From positions 124,001 through 188,000 of the forward strand of contig NZ_JOFS01000001.1 in NCBI RefSeq assembly GCF_000719285.1: a stretch of DNA of 64,000 bases, in the 5' to 3' direction. Below the pieces are notes generated by a model. That model was not told the DNA's origin. It saw nothing but the letters and a program-made list of their open reading frames with translations, and ran no database searches. This DNA comes from Streptomyces bicolor (GTDB taxonomy: Bacteria; Actinomycetota; Actinomycetes; Streptomycetales; Streptomycetaceae). Within the stretch, counting starts at the first letter, position 1. Each line of letters opens with the position of its first letter. The translations under genes and the position numbers were made by a program. Of this stretch, positions 16,316 through 24,708 are shown one piece after another.

Positions 16316-18159
16316 CGTACGACTGCCTCCTCCACCAGCAGCTTCCCCGCGGCGGCGATGGACACGGCGTCGATGCCCGCGGTGTGCAGCTGCTGGTCCG
16401 GGGAGGCGGAGCCCGGCATCCGGCGGACGGACAGGCGCACCAGGCGCGGCACCGGGCGCCCGTCGAGGAACGCGTCGACGACGGCGTCGCCGATGCCGCC
16501 CTCCTCGTGATGGTCCTCCACGGTGAGCAGACAGCCGGTGTCCTCGGCGGCCCGGCGCAGGGTGGACCGGTCGACGGGTTTGACGGAGTACAGATCGATG
16601 ACCCTCACCTGGATGCCGTCGCGGTCCAGCGCGTCGGCGGCGGCGAGCGCCTCGTGCACGGTGACGCCGGCCGCGACGACGGTCAGCCGGTCCCGGTCAC
16701 TGGCGCGCAGCACCTTGCTGCCGCCGACGGGGAACTCCTCGTCGGGGCCGTAGATGACCGGGTCGGCGCCACGTGAGGTGCGCAGATAGCGGATGCCGCG
16801 CAGATCGGCCATGGCGGCGACGAGCTGGGCGGTCTGGTTGGCGTCGCACGGGTACAGCACCGTCGAGCCGTGCACGGCCCGCATCATCGCCAGGTCCTCC
16901 AGGCCCATCTGGCTCGGCCCGTCCTGCCCGATCGCGACGCCGGCGTGCGAGCCGACCAGGTTGATGTCGGCACCGCTGACCGAGGCCATGCGCACGAAAT
17001 CGTGGGCGCGGGTGAGGAAGGCCGCGAAGGTGGCGGCGTACGGCATCCAACCGCGCGTCGCGAGCCCCACCGCGGCAGCGACCATCTGCTGCTCGGCGAT
17101 GTAGCACTCGAAGTAGCGGTCCGGGTGTGCCTTGGCGAAGAACTCCGCGCGGGTCGAGTCGCCGACCTCGCCGTCGAGGGCGACGACGTCACCGCGAGCG
17201 GTGCCGAGAGCGGCGAGGGCTTCGCCGTAGGCGTTGCGCGTGGCGACCTCCTCCCCCTTCTCCCAGCGGGGCAGTTCGAGCTGTCCGGTCTGCACGGCGT
17301 GCAGCACGCGGGCGGCGGGCGGCTCGTGGACGTGGATGCGCAGGTCACGCTGCCCGCCGAGTTCGGCGACGGCCTCTTCGGCGTCCGGCAGTGGCTTGCC
17401 GTGCAGTCCCTCCCGGTCCTGGACCGCTTCGACGCCCTTGCCCTTGAGGGTGCGGGCGAGGATCACGGTGGGCTGACCGACGGTGGACCTGGCCTCCCCG
17501 TACGCCCGGTCGACGGCGTCCACGTCGTGCCCGTCCACCTCGACGGTGTGCCAGCCGAAGGCCTGGAAGCGGCGGGCGTAGGCGTCGAGGTCATGGCCGT
17601 GCCGGGTCGGACCGCGCTGGCCCAGCCGGTTCACGTCGACGATCGCGGTGAGGTTGTCCAGATGCTCGTACGCCGCGTGCTCGGCGGCCTCCCACACGGA
17701 CCCTTCCGCGAGCTCGCTGTCCCCGCACAGCACCCACACCCGGTACCCGGCCCGATCGAGCCGCTTCCCGGCCAGCGCGATCCCCACCCCGATCGGCAGT
17801 CCCTGCCCGAGCGAACCGGTCGCGGTCTCCACCCATGGCACCTGGCGCGGTGTGGGGTGCCCTTCGAGCCGGCTGCCGAGCTTGCGGAAGGTGAGCAGCT
17901 CACCGTCCTCGATGGCGCCGACCGCCTTGTAGGCGGCGTACAGCAGCGGCGAGGCGTGTCCCTTGGAGAGGATGAAGCGGTCGTTGCCGGGGTGGGCGGG
18001 CCGGTCGAAGTCGTAGCGCAGGTGGTTGGCGAGGAGTACGGCCGTCAGATCGGCGGCTGACATCGACGACGTCGGATGCCCCGACCCCGCGGCGGCGGAG
18101 GCCCGCACACTGTCCACCCTCAACTGCTGGGCGAGCTCGACGAGTTCGGCGGTGTTCAT
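16312..18159 (-). CDS. tkt: Transketolase
   Basis: 615-residue thiamine diphosphate-dependent transketolase of the shorter type (the classical TktA is about 660-700). The first half carries SGHPTSSMS, GHASPLLYAAY and the ThDP motif CGDSELAEGSVWEA with N at VDVNRLGQ; the second half has the catalytic Glu in CYIAEQQMVAAA (about 345) and SHAGVAIGQDGPSQM; a C-terminal domain starts near 490. It transfers two-carbon ketol units in the pentose phosphate pathway. ATGA overlap with the NADH dehydrogenase-like gene and GTGA overlap with the LigD-polymerase gene make one operon. This is probably a second, non-housekeeping copy, since it is placed with stress-type genes. Confidence 0.93.
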   Translation of the reverse strand: MNTAELVELAQQLRVDSVRASAAAGSGHPTSSMSAADLTAVLLANHLRYDFDRPAHPGNDRFILSKGHASPLLYAAYKAVGAIEDGELLTFRKLGSRLEGHPTPRQVPWVETATGSLGQGLPIGVGIALAGKRLDRAGYRVWVLCGDSELAEGSVWEAAEHAAYEHLDNLTAIVDVNRLGQRGPTRHGHDLDAYARRFQAFGWHTVEVDGHDVDAVDRAYGEARSTVGQPTVILARTLKGKGVEAVQDREGLHGKPLPDAEEAVAELGGQRDLRIHVHEPPAARVLHAVQTGQLELPRWEKGEEVATRNAYGEALAALGTARGDVVALDGEVGDSTRAEFFAKAHPDRYFECYIAEQQMVAAAVGLATRGWMPYAATFAAFLTRAHDFVRMASVSGADINLVGSHAGVAIGQDGPSQMGLEDLAMMRAVHGSTVLYPCDANQTAQLVAAMADLRGIRYLRTSRGADPVIYGPDEEFPVGGSKVLRASDRDRLTVVAAGVTVHEALAAADALDRDGIQVRVIDLYSVKPVDRSTLRRAAEDTGCLLTVEDHHEEGGIGDAVVDAFLDGRPVPRLVRLSVRRMPGSASPDQQLHTAGIDAVSIAAAGKLLVEEAVVR

Positions 18160-20084
18160 GAGGCTCCTTCCGAGGGGTGGCGGGAGTGGCGTCCGGGGGT
18201 GGTGGAGCGCGGCTGGTGCGCGGCGGGGTCTTCGGGGTGCGGCTTGTGGACCGCGGGGGCGTCGGCGGGCGGCTCCTGGGCGGCTCGCAGATCGGAGCGC
18301 GTCACGGGACCGGGGGGCTCGGGATGCCGGGCGGCGTCGGGGTCCTGAACGGGGTCGGGCGGTTCGGCGCCCCTGGACGTACCGGTATCGGTACGCCCGC
18401 CCGAGCGGGACGGGCCGCCACGCCGGCCTGATGACCCGCCACCCTTGACAGCGCCGACGCGCCGGACGGAAGCGGGAGCACCGAAGCGCTTGCTGTCCTG
18501 GGCCTCCGTGGCGTCAGGGTGGTCCCCGGTGCCCGATCCCGTGCCCTTGGCGGGCCGACCACCGGCTTGGTTCTTCGCGGGCTCGCCATACGGCTGGTTC
18601 CTCGCGGGCTCACCCGGCTGGTTTCGCGCAGTCTCACCGACCGGCCGGCTTCTGTCGGTCTCCTCGGTCCCTGACGGCTCGGTGGATCCCCCCGCGCCAG
18701 CCTGCGACCGCCTCTCCGCTCCCTTTTCCGGACCCCGCTCCCGCGGCCTCTCCCCCGACGTCACCGCCCCTTTCTCCGGCCCACCCGGCACCCGGGCCAG
18801 CTCCGGCGACGCGGTGTCCAGTGGCACCGACCACGACCGTACGAGCCCCAACTGCACGGCCTGGCGCGGCAGTACCGCGTCCAGGAGCCAGTCGGCGGCG
18901 ACGCGGATGCGGTTGCCGGGCATCGCGGCGAGGTGGTAGCCGCGGGTGACCGCGCCCGCGGCCACACCGGACAGCGGGACGCCGAGCGGGTTGGCGGCCG
19001 CCTTGACGCCGCCCAGGTCCACGACGAAGCCCATGTCGCGGTGGCGGTAGGGGCGCCGCTCGCCGATGCCCAGGGACGCGGCGACGTTGCGGGCCACGGC
19101 CTTGCCCTGTCGCCAGGCGTGCTGCGCCGTCATGGGCGTGTACTGGCCGGGCTTCTCCAGGTCGGGCACGGCGGCCCCGTCCCCGGCGGCGAACAGCTCG
19201 GACCGGCCCGGCACTTGGAGGTACGGGTCGACGAGGAGGCGGCCCCGCTCCAGCGGCAGCCCCAGGGACTCGGCGAGCGGATCGGGCCGTACGCCGACGC
19301 ACCACACCAGCGTGCGGGTGTCGACGAACTCGCCGTCGGTCAGCACGACCCCTCGGTGCGTCGCCTCCTTCACGGACGTGCCCATCCGCACCTCAACGCC
19401 CCGCTGCCGCAACACCCGGTCGGCGGTGCGCGACAGCCGCTCGTCCAGCTCGGGCAGGACGCGTTCGGCGATGTCGAGCAGCAGCCAGCGCGGCCGCATT
19501 CCGGCCCGCAAGGGGTGTTTGCGCACCTGGGAGTCGGTGAAGAGCTTGCCCTGCGCGGCGACCTCGGTGCCTGTGTATCCGGCGCCGACCACGACGAAGG
19601 TGCATCGCGCCGAGCAGTTCTCGGGGTCGTCGGCGGAGGCCGCCAGTTCCATCTGCCGGGTCACATGGTCACGCAGATACAGCGCCTCGGGCAGGCCCCG
19701 GAAGCCGTGCGCGTGCTCGGCGACGCCCGGGATGGGCAACAGTTTGTTGACGCTGCCCGCGGCGAGGATCAGCCGGTCGAAGGGCAGGGTCCCCCCGTCG
19801 CCCTCGGGCCCGGTGTAGTGCACGGTGTGCCCGTCGAGGTCGATGGAGTCGGCCTCGCCCAGCACGAGCCGTACGTCGGGCAGGGTGCCGGAGAGCGACA
19901 CGGTCACCCGGCGCGGTTCGAGGATGCCGGCGGCGACCTGGGGCAGCAGGGGCAGATACAGGAAGTAGTCGGTCGGGTTCAGCAGGGTGATGTCGGCCCG
20001 GTGCCGGGTGAGCCGGGACAGGGTGCGGGCCGCGCGGTACCCGGCGAATCCGGCGCCGACGATCACGATGCGGGGTCGACTCAC
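18156..20084 (-). CDS. NAD(P)/FAD-dependent oxidoreductase (NDH-2 like) with long disordered tail
   Basis: 642 residues. The first roughly 430 form a type II NADH dehydrogenase-like flavoprotein: FAD motif IVIVGAGFAGYRAA (about 6-20), NAD motif FVVVGAGYTGTEVAAQ (about 163-178) and the second FAD-contact ELFAAGDGAAVPD (about 293). NDH-2 passes electrons from NADH to quinone at the inner face of the membrane. The remaining 210 residues are low-complexity, rich in Arg, Pro, Gly and Glu, with repeats such as ARNQPGEPARNQPYGEPAKNQ, and have no family match I know. GTG start 20084 has CGGAGG 7 bases upstream. First gene of a minus-strand run leading into transketolase. Confidence 0.88.
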   Translation of the reverse strand: MSRPRIVIVGAGFAGYRAARTLSRLTRHRADITLLNPTDYFLYLPLLPQVAAGILEPRRVTVSLSGTLPDVRLVLGEADSIDLDGHTVHYTGPEGDGGTLPFDRLILAAGSVNKLLPIPGVAEHAHGFRGLPEALYLRDHVTRQMELAASADDPENCSARCTFVVVGAGYTGTEVAAQGKLFTDSQVRKHPLRAGMRPRWLLLDIAERVLPELDERLSRTADRVLRQRGVEVRMGTSVKEATHRGVVLTDGEFVDTRTLVWCVGVRPDPLAESLGLPLERGRLLVDPYLQVPGRSELFAAGDGAAVPDLEKPGQYTPMTAQHAWRQGKAVARNVAASLGIGERRPYRHRDMGFVVDLGGVKAAANPLGVPLSGVAAGAVTRGYHLAAMPGNRIRVAADWLLDAVLPRQAVQLGLVRSWSVPLDTASPELARVPGGPEKGAVTSGERPRERGPEKGAERRSQAGAGGSTEPSGTEETDRSRPVGETARNQPGEPARNQPYGEPAKNQAGGRPAKGTGSGTGDHPDATEAQDSKRFGAPASVRRVGAVKGGGSSGRRGGPSRSGGRTDTGTSRGAEPPDPVQDPDAARHPEPPGPVTRSDLRAAQEPPADAPAVHKPHPEDPAAHQPRSTTPGRHSRHPSEGAS

Positions 20085-20398
20085 GGTTGGCCTCCGGCCT
20101 CTTGGTTGGCTCGTGCGCCTACGGGCGTCCTCAGCCGGTGTCGCGAATCCGAACGCGCGGACCCCGAAGGGCTGAGCACGAACGAGCTCCCGACACCGGC
20201 GCGGCCCTCCGGCTCACTCGCTGTCGCGTACCTCGGGAGACTTCCGCGTCCCCCTGGCGGGCAGCGCCAAACGTCCATCCGGGCCGCCCCCGGTTTCCTC
20301 GCCCGTCAACCGGCCCGTCCCGGGTTTCCGGCCGGACCTCCGGGTACCCGGAACGGCGACCCGCCCCCGCCGACGCGGCAGTCCCGGAGGCCCGCGCG
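20085..20398. other. Divergent intergenic region, 314 bases
   Basis: Separates the divergent NADH dehydrogenase-like and enolase-superfamily genes and must contain both promoters. I see no convincing -10/-35 pair, operator or small gene in it. The upper frame is open for part of it but lacks a start with a ribosome-binding site. Confidence 0.5.
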
Positions 20399-21490
20399 AT
20401 GAAACTCCATCTCCCCGCCGTCTCCGTCTACACGGTGCCCACGGACGCCCCGGAGGCCGACGGCACGCTGGCCTGGAGCTCCACCACCGTGGTGATCGCC
20501 GAGGTGACGGCGGGCGACGCGACCGGCACGGGCTGGACGTACGGCCCGGCGGCGATCGGCGACTTTCTGCGCGACCACCTCGCGCCCCTCGTGGAGAAGC
20601 GCAACGCCCTGGACATTCCCGCCGCGCACGACGCGATGTCCCGCGCCGTGCGCAACGCCGGCCGGCCGGGCATCGCCGCGTGCGCGATCTCGGCGCTCGA
20701 CATCGCCCTGTGGGATCTCAAGGCACGCCTCCTGGAACTGCCCCTGGCCCGGCTGCTGGGTGCCTGCCGCGAACACGTCCCCGTGTACGGCAGCGGCGGT
20801 TTCACGACGTACCACGACACCCACCTGGAGGCGCAGTTGAACGGCTGGGTGCACGGTCAGCACATCCCGCGGGTGAAGATCAAGATCGGCGAGGACCGGG
20901 GCCGTGCGGTCCTGCGCGACATGGCCCGTGTGCGAGCGGCCCGCCAAGTGATCGGCCCCGCGGCCGAGTTGTACGTGGACGCCAACGGCGCCTACACCCG
21001 CAAGCAGGCGGTCCGCGTCGGCCGGGCCCTCGCCGAGTACGGCGTCGGCTGGTTCGAGGAGCCGGTGTCCTCGGACGACCTCACCGGCCTGCGCCTGGTC
21101 CGGGACGCCCTGCCGTGCGACGTCGCGGCCGGCGAGTACGGCTACGACCTCCCCTGCTTCGCCCGCATGATCGCCGCGGGCGCGGTCGACTGCCTCCAGA
21201 TAGACGCCACGCGCTGCGGCGGCCTGACGGAGTTCCTGCGCGCCGCCGCCCTCGCCCAGGCGCACGGTCTGGACGTCTCGGCCCACTGCGCCCCGCACGC
21301 CCACGCCGCCGTGTCCGCCGCGATCCCGAACCTCCGGCACATCGAGTGGTTCCACGACCACGTCCGCCTGGAGGACATGTTCTTCGACGGGGCCCTGGAC
21401 CCGACGGGCGGCACGGTGACCCCGACGCAGGGCATCGGCCACGGGCTGACGCTGCGGGCCGAGGAGGTGCAGGGCTACCGGGTGGCGTGA
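20399..21490 (+). CDS. Enolase-superfamily enzyme, mandelate racemase subgroup
   Basis: 363-residue enzyme with the full mandelate-racemase-type active site: KxK base in RVKIKIGED (about 158-160), metal ligands Asp in YVDANGAY, Glu in WFEEPV and Glu in AGEYGYD, then the Asp/His dyad from LQIDATRCGG and SAHCAPH (about 302). Members abstract the alpha proton of acid sugars and similar carboxylates, giving racemases or dehydratases; the substrate is not evident. Start ATG 20399 has CGGAGG 8 bases upstream. The stop lies in an unusual 16-bp tandem repeat. It is monocistronic, ending at a strong hairpin. Confidence 0.9.
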   Translation: MKLHLPAVSVYTVPTDAPEADGTLAWSSTTVVIAEVTAGDATGTGWTYGPAAIGDFLRDHLAPLVEKRNALDIPAAHDAMSRAVRNAGRPGIAACAISALDIALWDLKARLLELPLARLLGACREHVPVYGSGGFTTYHDTHLEAQLNGWVHGQHIPRVKIKIGEDRGRAVLRDMARVRAARQVIGPAAELYVDANGAYTRKQAVRVGRALAEYGVGWFEEPVSSDDLTGLRLVRDALPCDVAAGEYGYDLPCFARMIAAGAVDCLQIDATRCGGLTEFLRAAALAQAHGLDVSAHCAPHAHAAVSAAIPNLRHIEWFHDHVRLEDMFFDGALDPTGGTVTPTQGIGHGLTLRAEEVQGYRVA

Positions 21491-21506
21491 CTACCGGGTG
21501 GCGTGA
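21475..21506 (+). repeat. 16-bp perfect tandem duplication across a stop codon
   Basis: CTACCGGGTGGCGTGA occurs twice in direct succession (21475-21490 and 21491-21506). The first copy encodes the last residues and the TGA of the enolase-superfamily gene; the second lies just outside the gene and recreates the same stop in the same phase shifted by 16 bases. This looks like a recent slippage duplication. Confidence 0.95.
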
Positions 21507-21528
21507 ACGCCGTCGAATACCACGTGAC

Positions 21529-21559
21529 CGCCGCCCGTCAACGCCTGCGACGGGCGGCG
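21529..21559. terminator. Bidirectional terminator hairpin
   Basis: CGCCGCCCGTC and its exact complement GACGGGCGGCG form an 11-bp stem with a 9-base loop, placed between the ends of the convergent enolase-superfamily and holin-like genes. There is no T-run on either side. Confidence 0.8.
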
Positions 21560-21588
21560 TGCATCGGCTCTACGTCCGACCGGCGGCG

Positions 21589-22110
21589 TCACGCTCGATG
21601 GTGCGGCTGCTCGGGGTCGATGTCGTCCGGGTGCGGCGGCTGCGCCTCGGGCGTGCCCGGTGCCGCCGCGCCTGTCGCTCCCGTCCCGGGCGGGCCGGGC
21701 GGCATCGGCGGGTACGGCAGACCGAGCCCGCCCGGCGGGGCGGCCGGTGCCGTACCGCCGACAGTGCGTCCATGGGCGGCGGCGGCCTCGGCCTGACGCT
21801 CCGGCGTCGGACCGGACGTCGACGGACGTGCCGCGCTCCGCAGCGCGAACGCCACCGCGCCCAGAATCACCGCGGTGATCAGCGCGGCCGCCCAGTCCGG
21901 CAGCCCGGCCGCCAGGCCCAGCCCCAGGGCGAGCGCGAGAGCCGCGCCCGCGTACAGGGCGACGGCGCCCGACCCGGCGTACAGCATGGCCCGGCGGCGC
22001 TGCCTGCGCGTCTGCTCGCGCAGTTCGTCGCGCACGGTCTCGCGCGCCACCTGCGCCAGCTCGTCGACCAGCTGCTTGTCCAGATGCTCAAGATGATCCA
22101 AGCGCTCCAT
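21589..22110 (-). CDS. Phage holin-family (holin-X like) membrane protein
   Basis: 173-residue protein. The N-terminal amphipathic helix ELAQVARETVRDELREQTRRQ is followed by two membrane segments (about 45-65 and 72-90, AVALYAGAALALALGLGLAA and ALITAVILGAVAFAL), the pattern of the actinobacterial putative holin-X family. The C-terminal half (about 95-173) is Pro/Gly/Ala-rich (LPYPPMPPGPPGTG) and ends in His/Pro-rich sequence. No other phage gene is near, so it is more likely a cellular membrane protein than a lysis protein. Divergent from the VOC gene. Confidence 0.75.
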   Translation of the reverse strand: MERLDHLEHLDKQLVDELAQVARETVRDELREQTRRQRRRAMLYAGSGAVALYAGAALALALGLGLAAGLPDWAAALITAVILGAVAFALRSAARPSTSGPTPERQAEAAAAHGRTVGGTAPAAPPGGLGLPYPPMPPGPPGTGATGAAAPGTPEAQPPHPDDIDPEQPHHRA

Positions 22111-22207
22111 GGCCGCCGAGTACCCGTACAGGGGTACACGTAACGGGGAGTGAGGGGATCGCGTGAAACGATCTCCCTACCCCGCCGCGTCCAACTAGGC
22201 TCTCCGC

Positions 22208-22555
22208 ATGGACATTCTGGGAGCCACGCTGCGCGTCTGCGTCGACGACCTGGAGACCGCAGTCCCCTTCTACGAACGACTCTCCGGCGGTACAGCCCTC
22301 CGCTTCGAACGCGGCGGCGTCCAGGTCGCCGCCGTCGGCTGCTTCCTGCTGATGAGCGGCCCGGAGGCGGAGCTGGAGGTGCTGCGCAAGGTCGCGGCGA
22401 CGATCGCCGTCAAGGACGTCGAGGAGACCCACCAGGTGCTCAGCGAGCTGGGTGCGCACATCATCGCGGGTCCGGTGCCGACGCCGGTGGGCCGCAATCT
22501 GATCGCGATGCATCCGGACGGGACGATCTACGAGTACGCGGACCGTCAGGCCTGA
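22208..22555 (+). CDS. VOC (glyoxalase/bleomycin-resistance fold) family protein
   Basis: 115-residue single VOC protein with the two beta-alpha-beta-beta-beta units: ATLRVCVDDLETAVPFYERL near the N terminus and ATIAVKDVEETHQVLSELGA in the second half, ending GRNLIAMHPDGTIYEYAD. The Glu in IYEYAD is a likely metal ligand. Substrate unknown; the family includes lyases, dioxygenases and antibiotic-binding proteins. Its last 10 bases overlap the 3 prime end of the convergent arginase-like gene. Confidence 0.85.
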   Translation: MDILGATLRVCVDDLETAVPFYERLSGGTALRFERGGVQVAAVGCFLLMSGPEAELEVLRKVAATIAVKDVEETHQVLSELGAHIIAGPVPTPVGRNLIAMHPDGTIYEYADRQA

Positions 22556-23445
22556 CCGAGGGCCGACACCACGATGTCGGTGAGCAGCGCCCCCGCCGTG
22601 CCCTCCGGGTCCAGATCGGGGTCGTAGATCGTGACGTTGAGCCCGACGCAGTGCCCGGACGCGAGCAATGGACGCAGCAGCGCGACGAGTTCGTCCGGTG
22701 TGAGTCCCTCCGGGTCCGGGCTGTCGACCGCGGGCATGACGGACGGGTCGAGGACGTCGGCGTCCAGGTGCACCCAGTAGCCGTCCAGTTGCGGGATCTC
22801 GAAGGCCTGCCGGGTGACGGATGCGAGTGCGTCAGCTCCCCATTCCCGCACGTCCCCGACGGTCACCACGGGAATCTTCAGGTCGGCGAGTTCGGCCCGC
22901 TCCTCCTCGAAACAGTCACGGATCCCGAAGTACCGCACGTCCTCGTCCCGCAGATAGGGCTTCAGGCCCTCCAGGTTCGTCAGGTCCTGCTGCCCGCGCC
23001 CGGTTGCCAGGGCGACCTCCTCGCCGCCCGCCGCGCCGACCCCCTCGGAGTTGCCCGGGTGCCGGAAGTCGGGCGAGGCGTCCACGACGGCCAGTCCGTA
23101 CCGGCCGATGCGGCGCAGGGCGAGGGCGGCGCCGAGGTTGATGGAGCAGTCGCCGCCCAGCACGACCGGGAAGTCCCCGGCGCGCACGTGGGCCTCGATA
23201 CGGCCGGCGAGTTTGCGCGTGTAGGAGGCGATGGCGGCCGCGTTGAAGACGCCGTCGCCCTCCCGCCACTCCCCCCGGTCGTACCGCGGCGGCACCACGA
23301 CACCGCCCTCCAGCGCCCGCAACCGCTGGACGATCCGCTGCTCACGCAGGGCACCGGCGAGCTTGTAGCAGCCGGGCACGGTGCCGGGGGCGGGTGGGCG
23401 CAGGCCCAGGTTGGAGGGGGCGTCGAGCACGACGAAATTCCGCAT
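22546..23445 (-). CDS. Arginase-fold protein with altered metal site
   Basis: 299-residue ureohydrolase-fold protein. The three family signatures can be aligned but two are changed: VVLGGDCS (usual GGDHS) at about 104, VVDASPDFRHP (usual DAHxD) at about 127, and HLDADVLDPS (normal SxDxDxxDP) at about 217. Thus both histidine ligands of the manganese pair are Cys and Ser, while four aspartates remain. It may bind metal differently or have lost hydrolase activity. The tail LNVTIYDPDLDPEG is typical of the family. Start ATG 23445 has GAGGA 8 bases upstream; ATG 23454 has no spacer. Convergent overlap of 10 bases with the VOC gene. Confidence 0.85.
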   Translation of the reverse strand: MRNFVVLDAPSNLGLRPPAPGTVPGCYKLAGALREQRIVQRLRALEGGVVVPPRYDRGEWREGDGVFNAAAIASYTRKLAGRIEAHVRAGDFPVVLGGDCSINLGAALALRRIGRYGLAVVDASPDFRHPGNSEGVGAAGGEEVALATGRGQQDLTNLEGLKPYLRDEDVRYFGIRDCFEEERAELADLKIPVVTVGDVREWGADALASVTRQAFEIPQLDGYWVHLDADVLDPSVMPAVDSPDPEGLTPDELVALLRPLLASGHCVGLNVTIYDPDLDPEGTAGALLTDIVVSALGQA

Positions 23446-23504
23446 GCGGGCCATCCTCGCCGACGTAGAGTCGGCCCTCAACGCCAATTCGAGGGAGCGG
23501 GAGC

Positions 23505-23852
23505 ATGAGCGAGCAGCACACCTACCGGGTGATCATCCGGGGCACCTGGGACGGGCTCACCGACGAGGCGCGGTCGCGACTGCTCACCAAGGCGCCCGAA
23601 CACGGCATGACCAGCATGCGGTTCACCGAGGAGGGGTCGCTCTCCTACGAGTCCTCCCCGCTCAAGCACTTCTCGATGCGCTATGTGGTGGTCTCGGACG
23701 CGGCGGACGGCGAGGAGATGGCCGGCGCGATCGCGGAGGACCGGGCCGAGAACGCGCTGCGGGTGCTGGGCTACGGCTTCCGCGATCTGCGGTCGACGGT
23801 CACCGACCTCGACACGATGAAGATCAACCGGAAGTCCGCATCTCGGCGGTGA
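23505..23852 (+). CDS. DUF6204 family protein
   Basis: 115-residue protein matching the actinobacterial DUF6204 pattern: TYRVIIRGTWDGLTDEAR at the start, LSYESSPLKHFSMRYVV in the middle, ENALRVLGYGFRDLRSTVTDLD at the end. Function unknown; probably a small alpha/beta dimeric-barrel-like fold. GGGAGCGGGAGC lies just before the ATG. It is divergent from the arginase-like gene with 59 bases between starts, and its last 29 bases overlap the convergent acetyltransferase gene. Confidence 0.85.
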   Translation: MSEQHTYRVIIRGTWDGLTDEARSRLLTKAPEHGMTSMRFTEEGSLSYESSPLKHFSMRYVVVSDAADGEEMAGAIAEDRAENALRVLGYGFRDLRSTVTDLDTMKINRKSASRR

Positions 23853-24378
23853 TGGCCCATCGCTCGTGGTCCCGCCAGGCCCCGTCGATGAAGAGCATGG
23901 CCGGCGAGAAGCCCTCCAGTCGGAAGCCGCAGGCTCGGGCGAGGGCGATCGAGGCGGTGTTGCCGGGCTGGACGTTGATCTCGAGGCGGTGCAGCCGCAT
24001 CGGGCCGAAGGCATGGCCGATCACCAGGTCGAGGCCCTCACGCATCAGGCCGCGCCCGGCCGCATGGGCGAAGGCGCCGTAGCCGAGGGCGCCGCTCTGA
24101 AAGGCGCCCTCGACGATGTTGTTGATGTTGATGAACCCGGCGATGCCGCCGCCGTCGTCCTTCGCGCAGACCAGGAACCCCGCCTTGCTCGGGTCCTCGA
24201 TCAGCCGCCCCGCGTAGGCGGCGTACGCCCCGGCGCTGTCCGGCGGGAACAGCCAAGGGTGGTGCAGTTCCTTGCTCTCCCGGGCACGCGCCGCGAACTC
24301 GGCGCCGTCCTCGTAGGTGAAGTGACGTATGCCCACGCGGGGGCCTTCGGCGAGGTAGCGGGACGCGGGGTGCGGCAT
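23824..24378 (-). CDS. GNAT family N-acetyltransferase (RimJ/RimL-like)
   Basis: 184-residue GNAT protein. Recognisable parts are the N-terminal strand VGIRHFTYEDG, the substrate loop ELHHPWLFPP, central strand AGFININNIV, acetyl-CoA-binding turn YGAFAHAAGRGLMREGL (about 97-113) and C-terminal INVQPGNTASIALARACGFR. The H-P-W loop is typical of RimJ/RimL-like enzymes that acetylate protein N termini or small amines. The target is unknown. The 3 prime end overlaps DUF6204 by 29 bases on the other strand. Confidence 0.88.
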   Translation of the reverse strand: MPHPASRYLAEGPRVGIRHFTYEDGAEFAARARESKELHHPWLFPPDSAGAYAAYAGRLIEDPSKAGFLVCAKDDGGGIAGFININNIVEGAFQSGALGYGAFAHAAGRGLMREGLDLVIGHAFGPMRLHRLEINVQPGNTASIALARACGFRLEGFSPAMLFIDGAWRDHERWAITAEMRTSG

Positions 24379-24397
24379 TGCGCCAGCCTACGGCTCC

Positions 24398-24652
24398 CTA
24401 GCGGCGCCGACTCATGAAGAGCGCTCCACAGAGGGCACCGATGACGCCCATGCCGAGCAGTGCCAGCCACAGCGGCATCGTCACCTCGGGGACGAGCAGC
24501 CGGATCTCGGTGGTGCGGGTGTTCTCGAAGATGAAGATCAGGGAGAGGACGACGAGCACCAGCACGGTGGTCCTGGCAGGGGTCAGCCACTCGCCCAGAC
24601 TGCCCCGGTACCCGCCGGCCTTCCTCCCGCTGTGCGACGTCTTCGCGGTCAC
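24398..24652 (-). CDS. LapA-domain (DUF1049) membrane protein
   Basis: 84-residue protein with two membrane helices: TTVLVLVVLSLIFIFENTR and MPLWLALLGMGVIGALCGALF, separated by TEIRLLVPEV, the standard LapA-domain arrangement (FENTxxTEIRLL). In E. coli LapA takes part in lipopolysaccharide regulation, but the actinobacterial role is unknown. The start is GTG 24652. Lies 19 bases upstream of the acetyltransferase gene on the same strand. Confidence 0.85.
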   Translation of the reverse strand: MTAKTSHSGRKAGGYRGSLGEWLTPARTTVLVLVVLSLIFIFENTRTTEIRLLVPEVTMPLWLALLGMGVIGALCGALFMSRRR

Positions 24653-24708
24653 ATGACAAGGATGCTCCCGAACACACGATCACGCACGGTGAGCACCCTC
24701 CCGGCCTC

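Noticed and set aside
20399..21490. Enolase-superfamily enzyme as the dipeptide epimerase (YkfB) of the murein-peptide set
   Set aside because: The C-terminal catalytic residue is His (SAHCAPH), as in mandelate racemase types, where dipeptide epimerases have Lys; it is also on the other strand 5 kb away.
21589..22110. Holin-like gene as evidence of a prophage
   Set aside because: No lysin, integrase, capsid or tail gene anywhere in the window, and no change in base composition.
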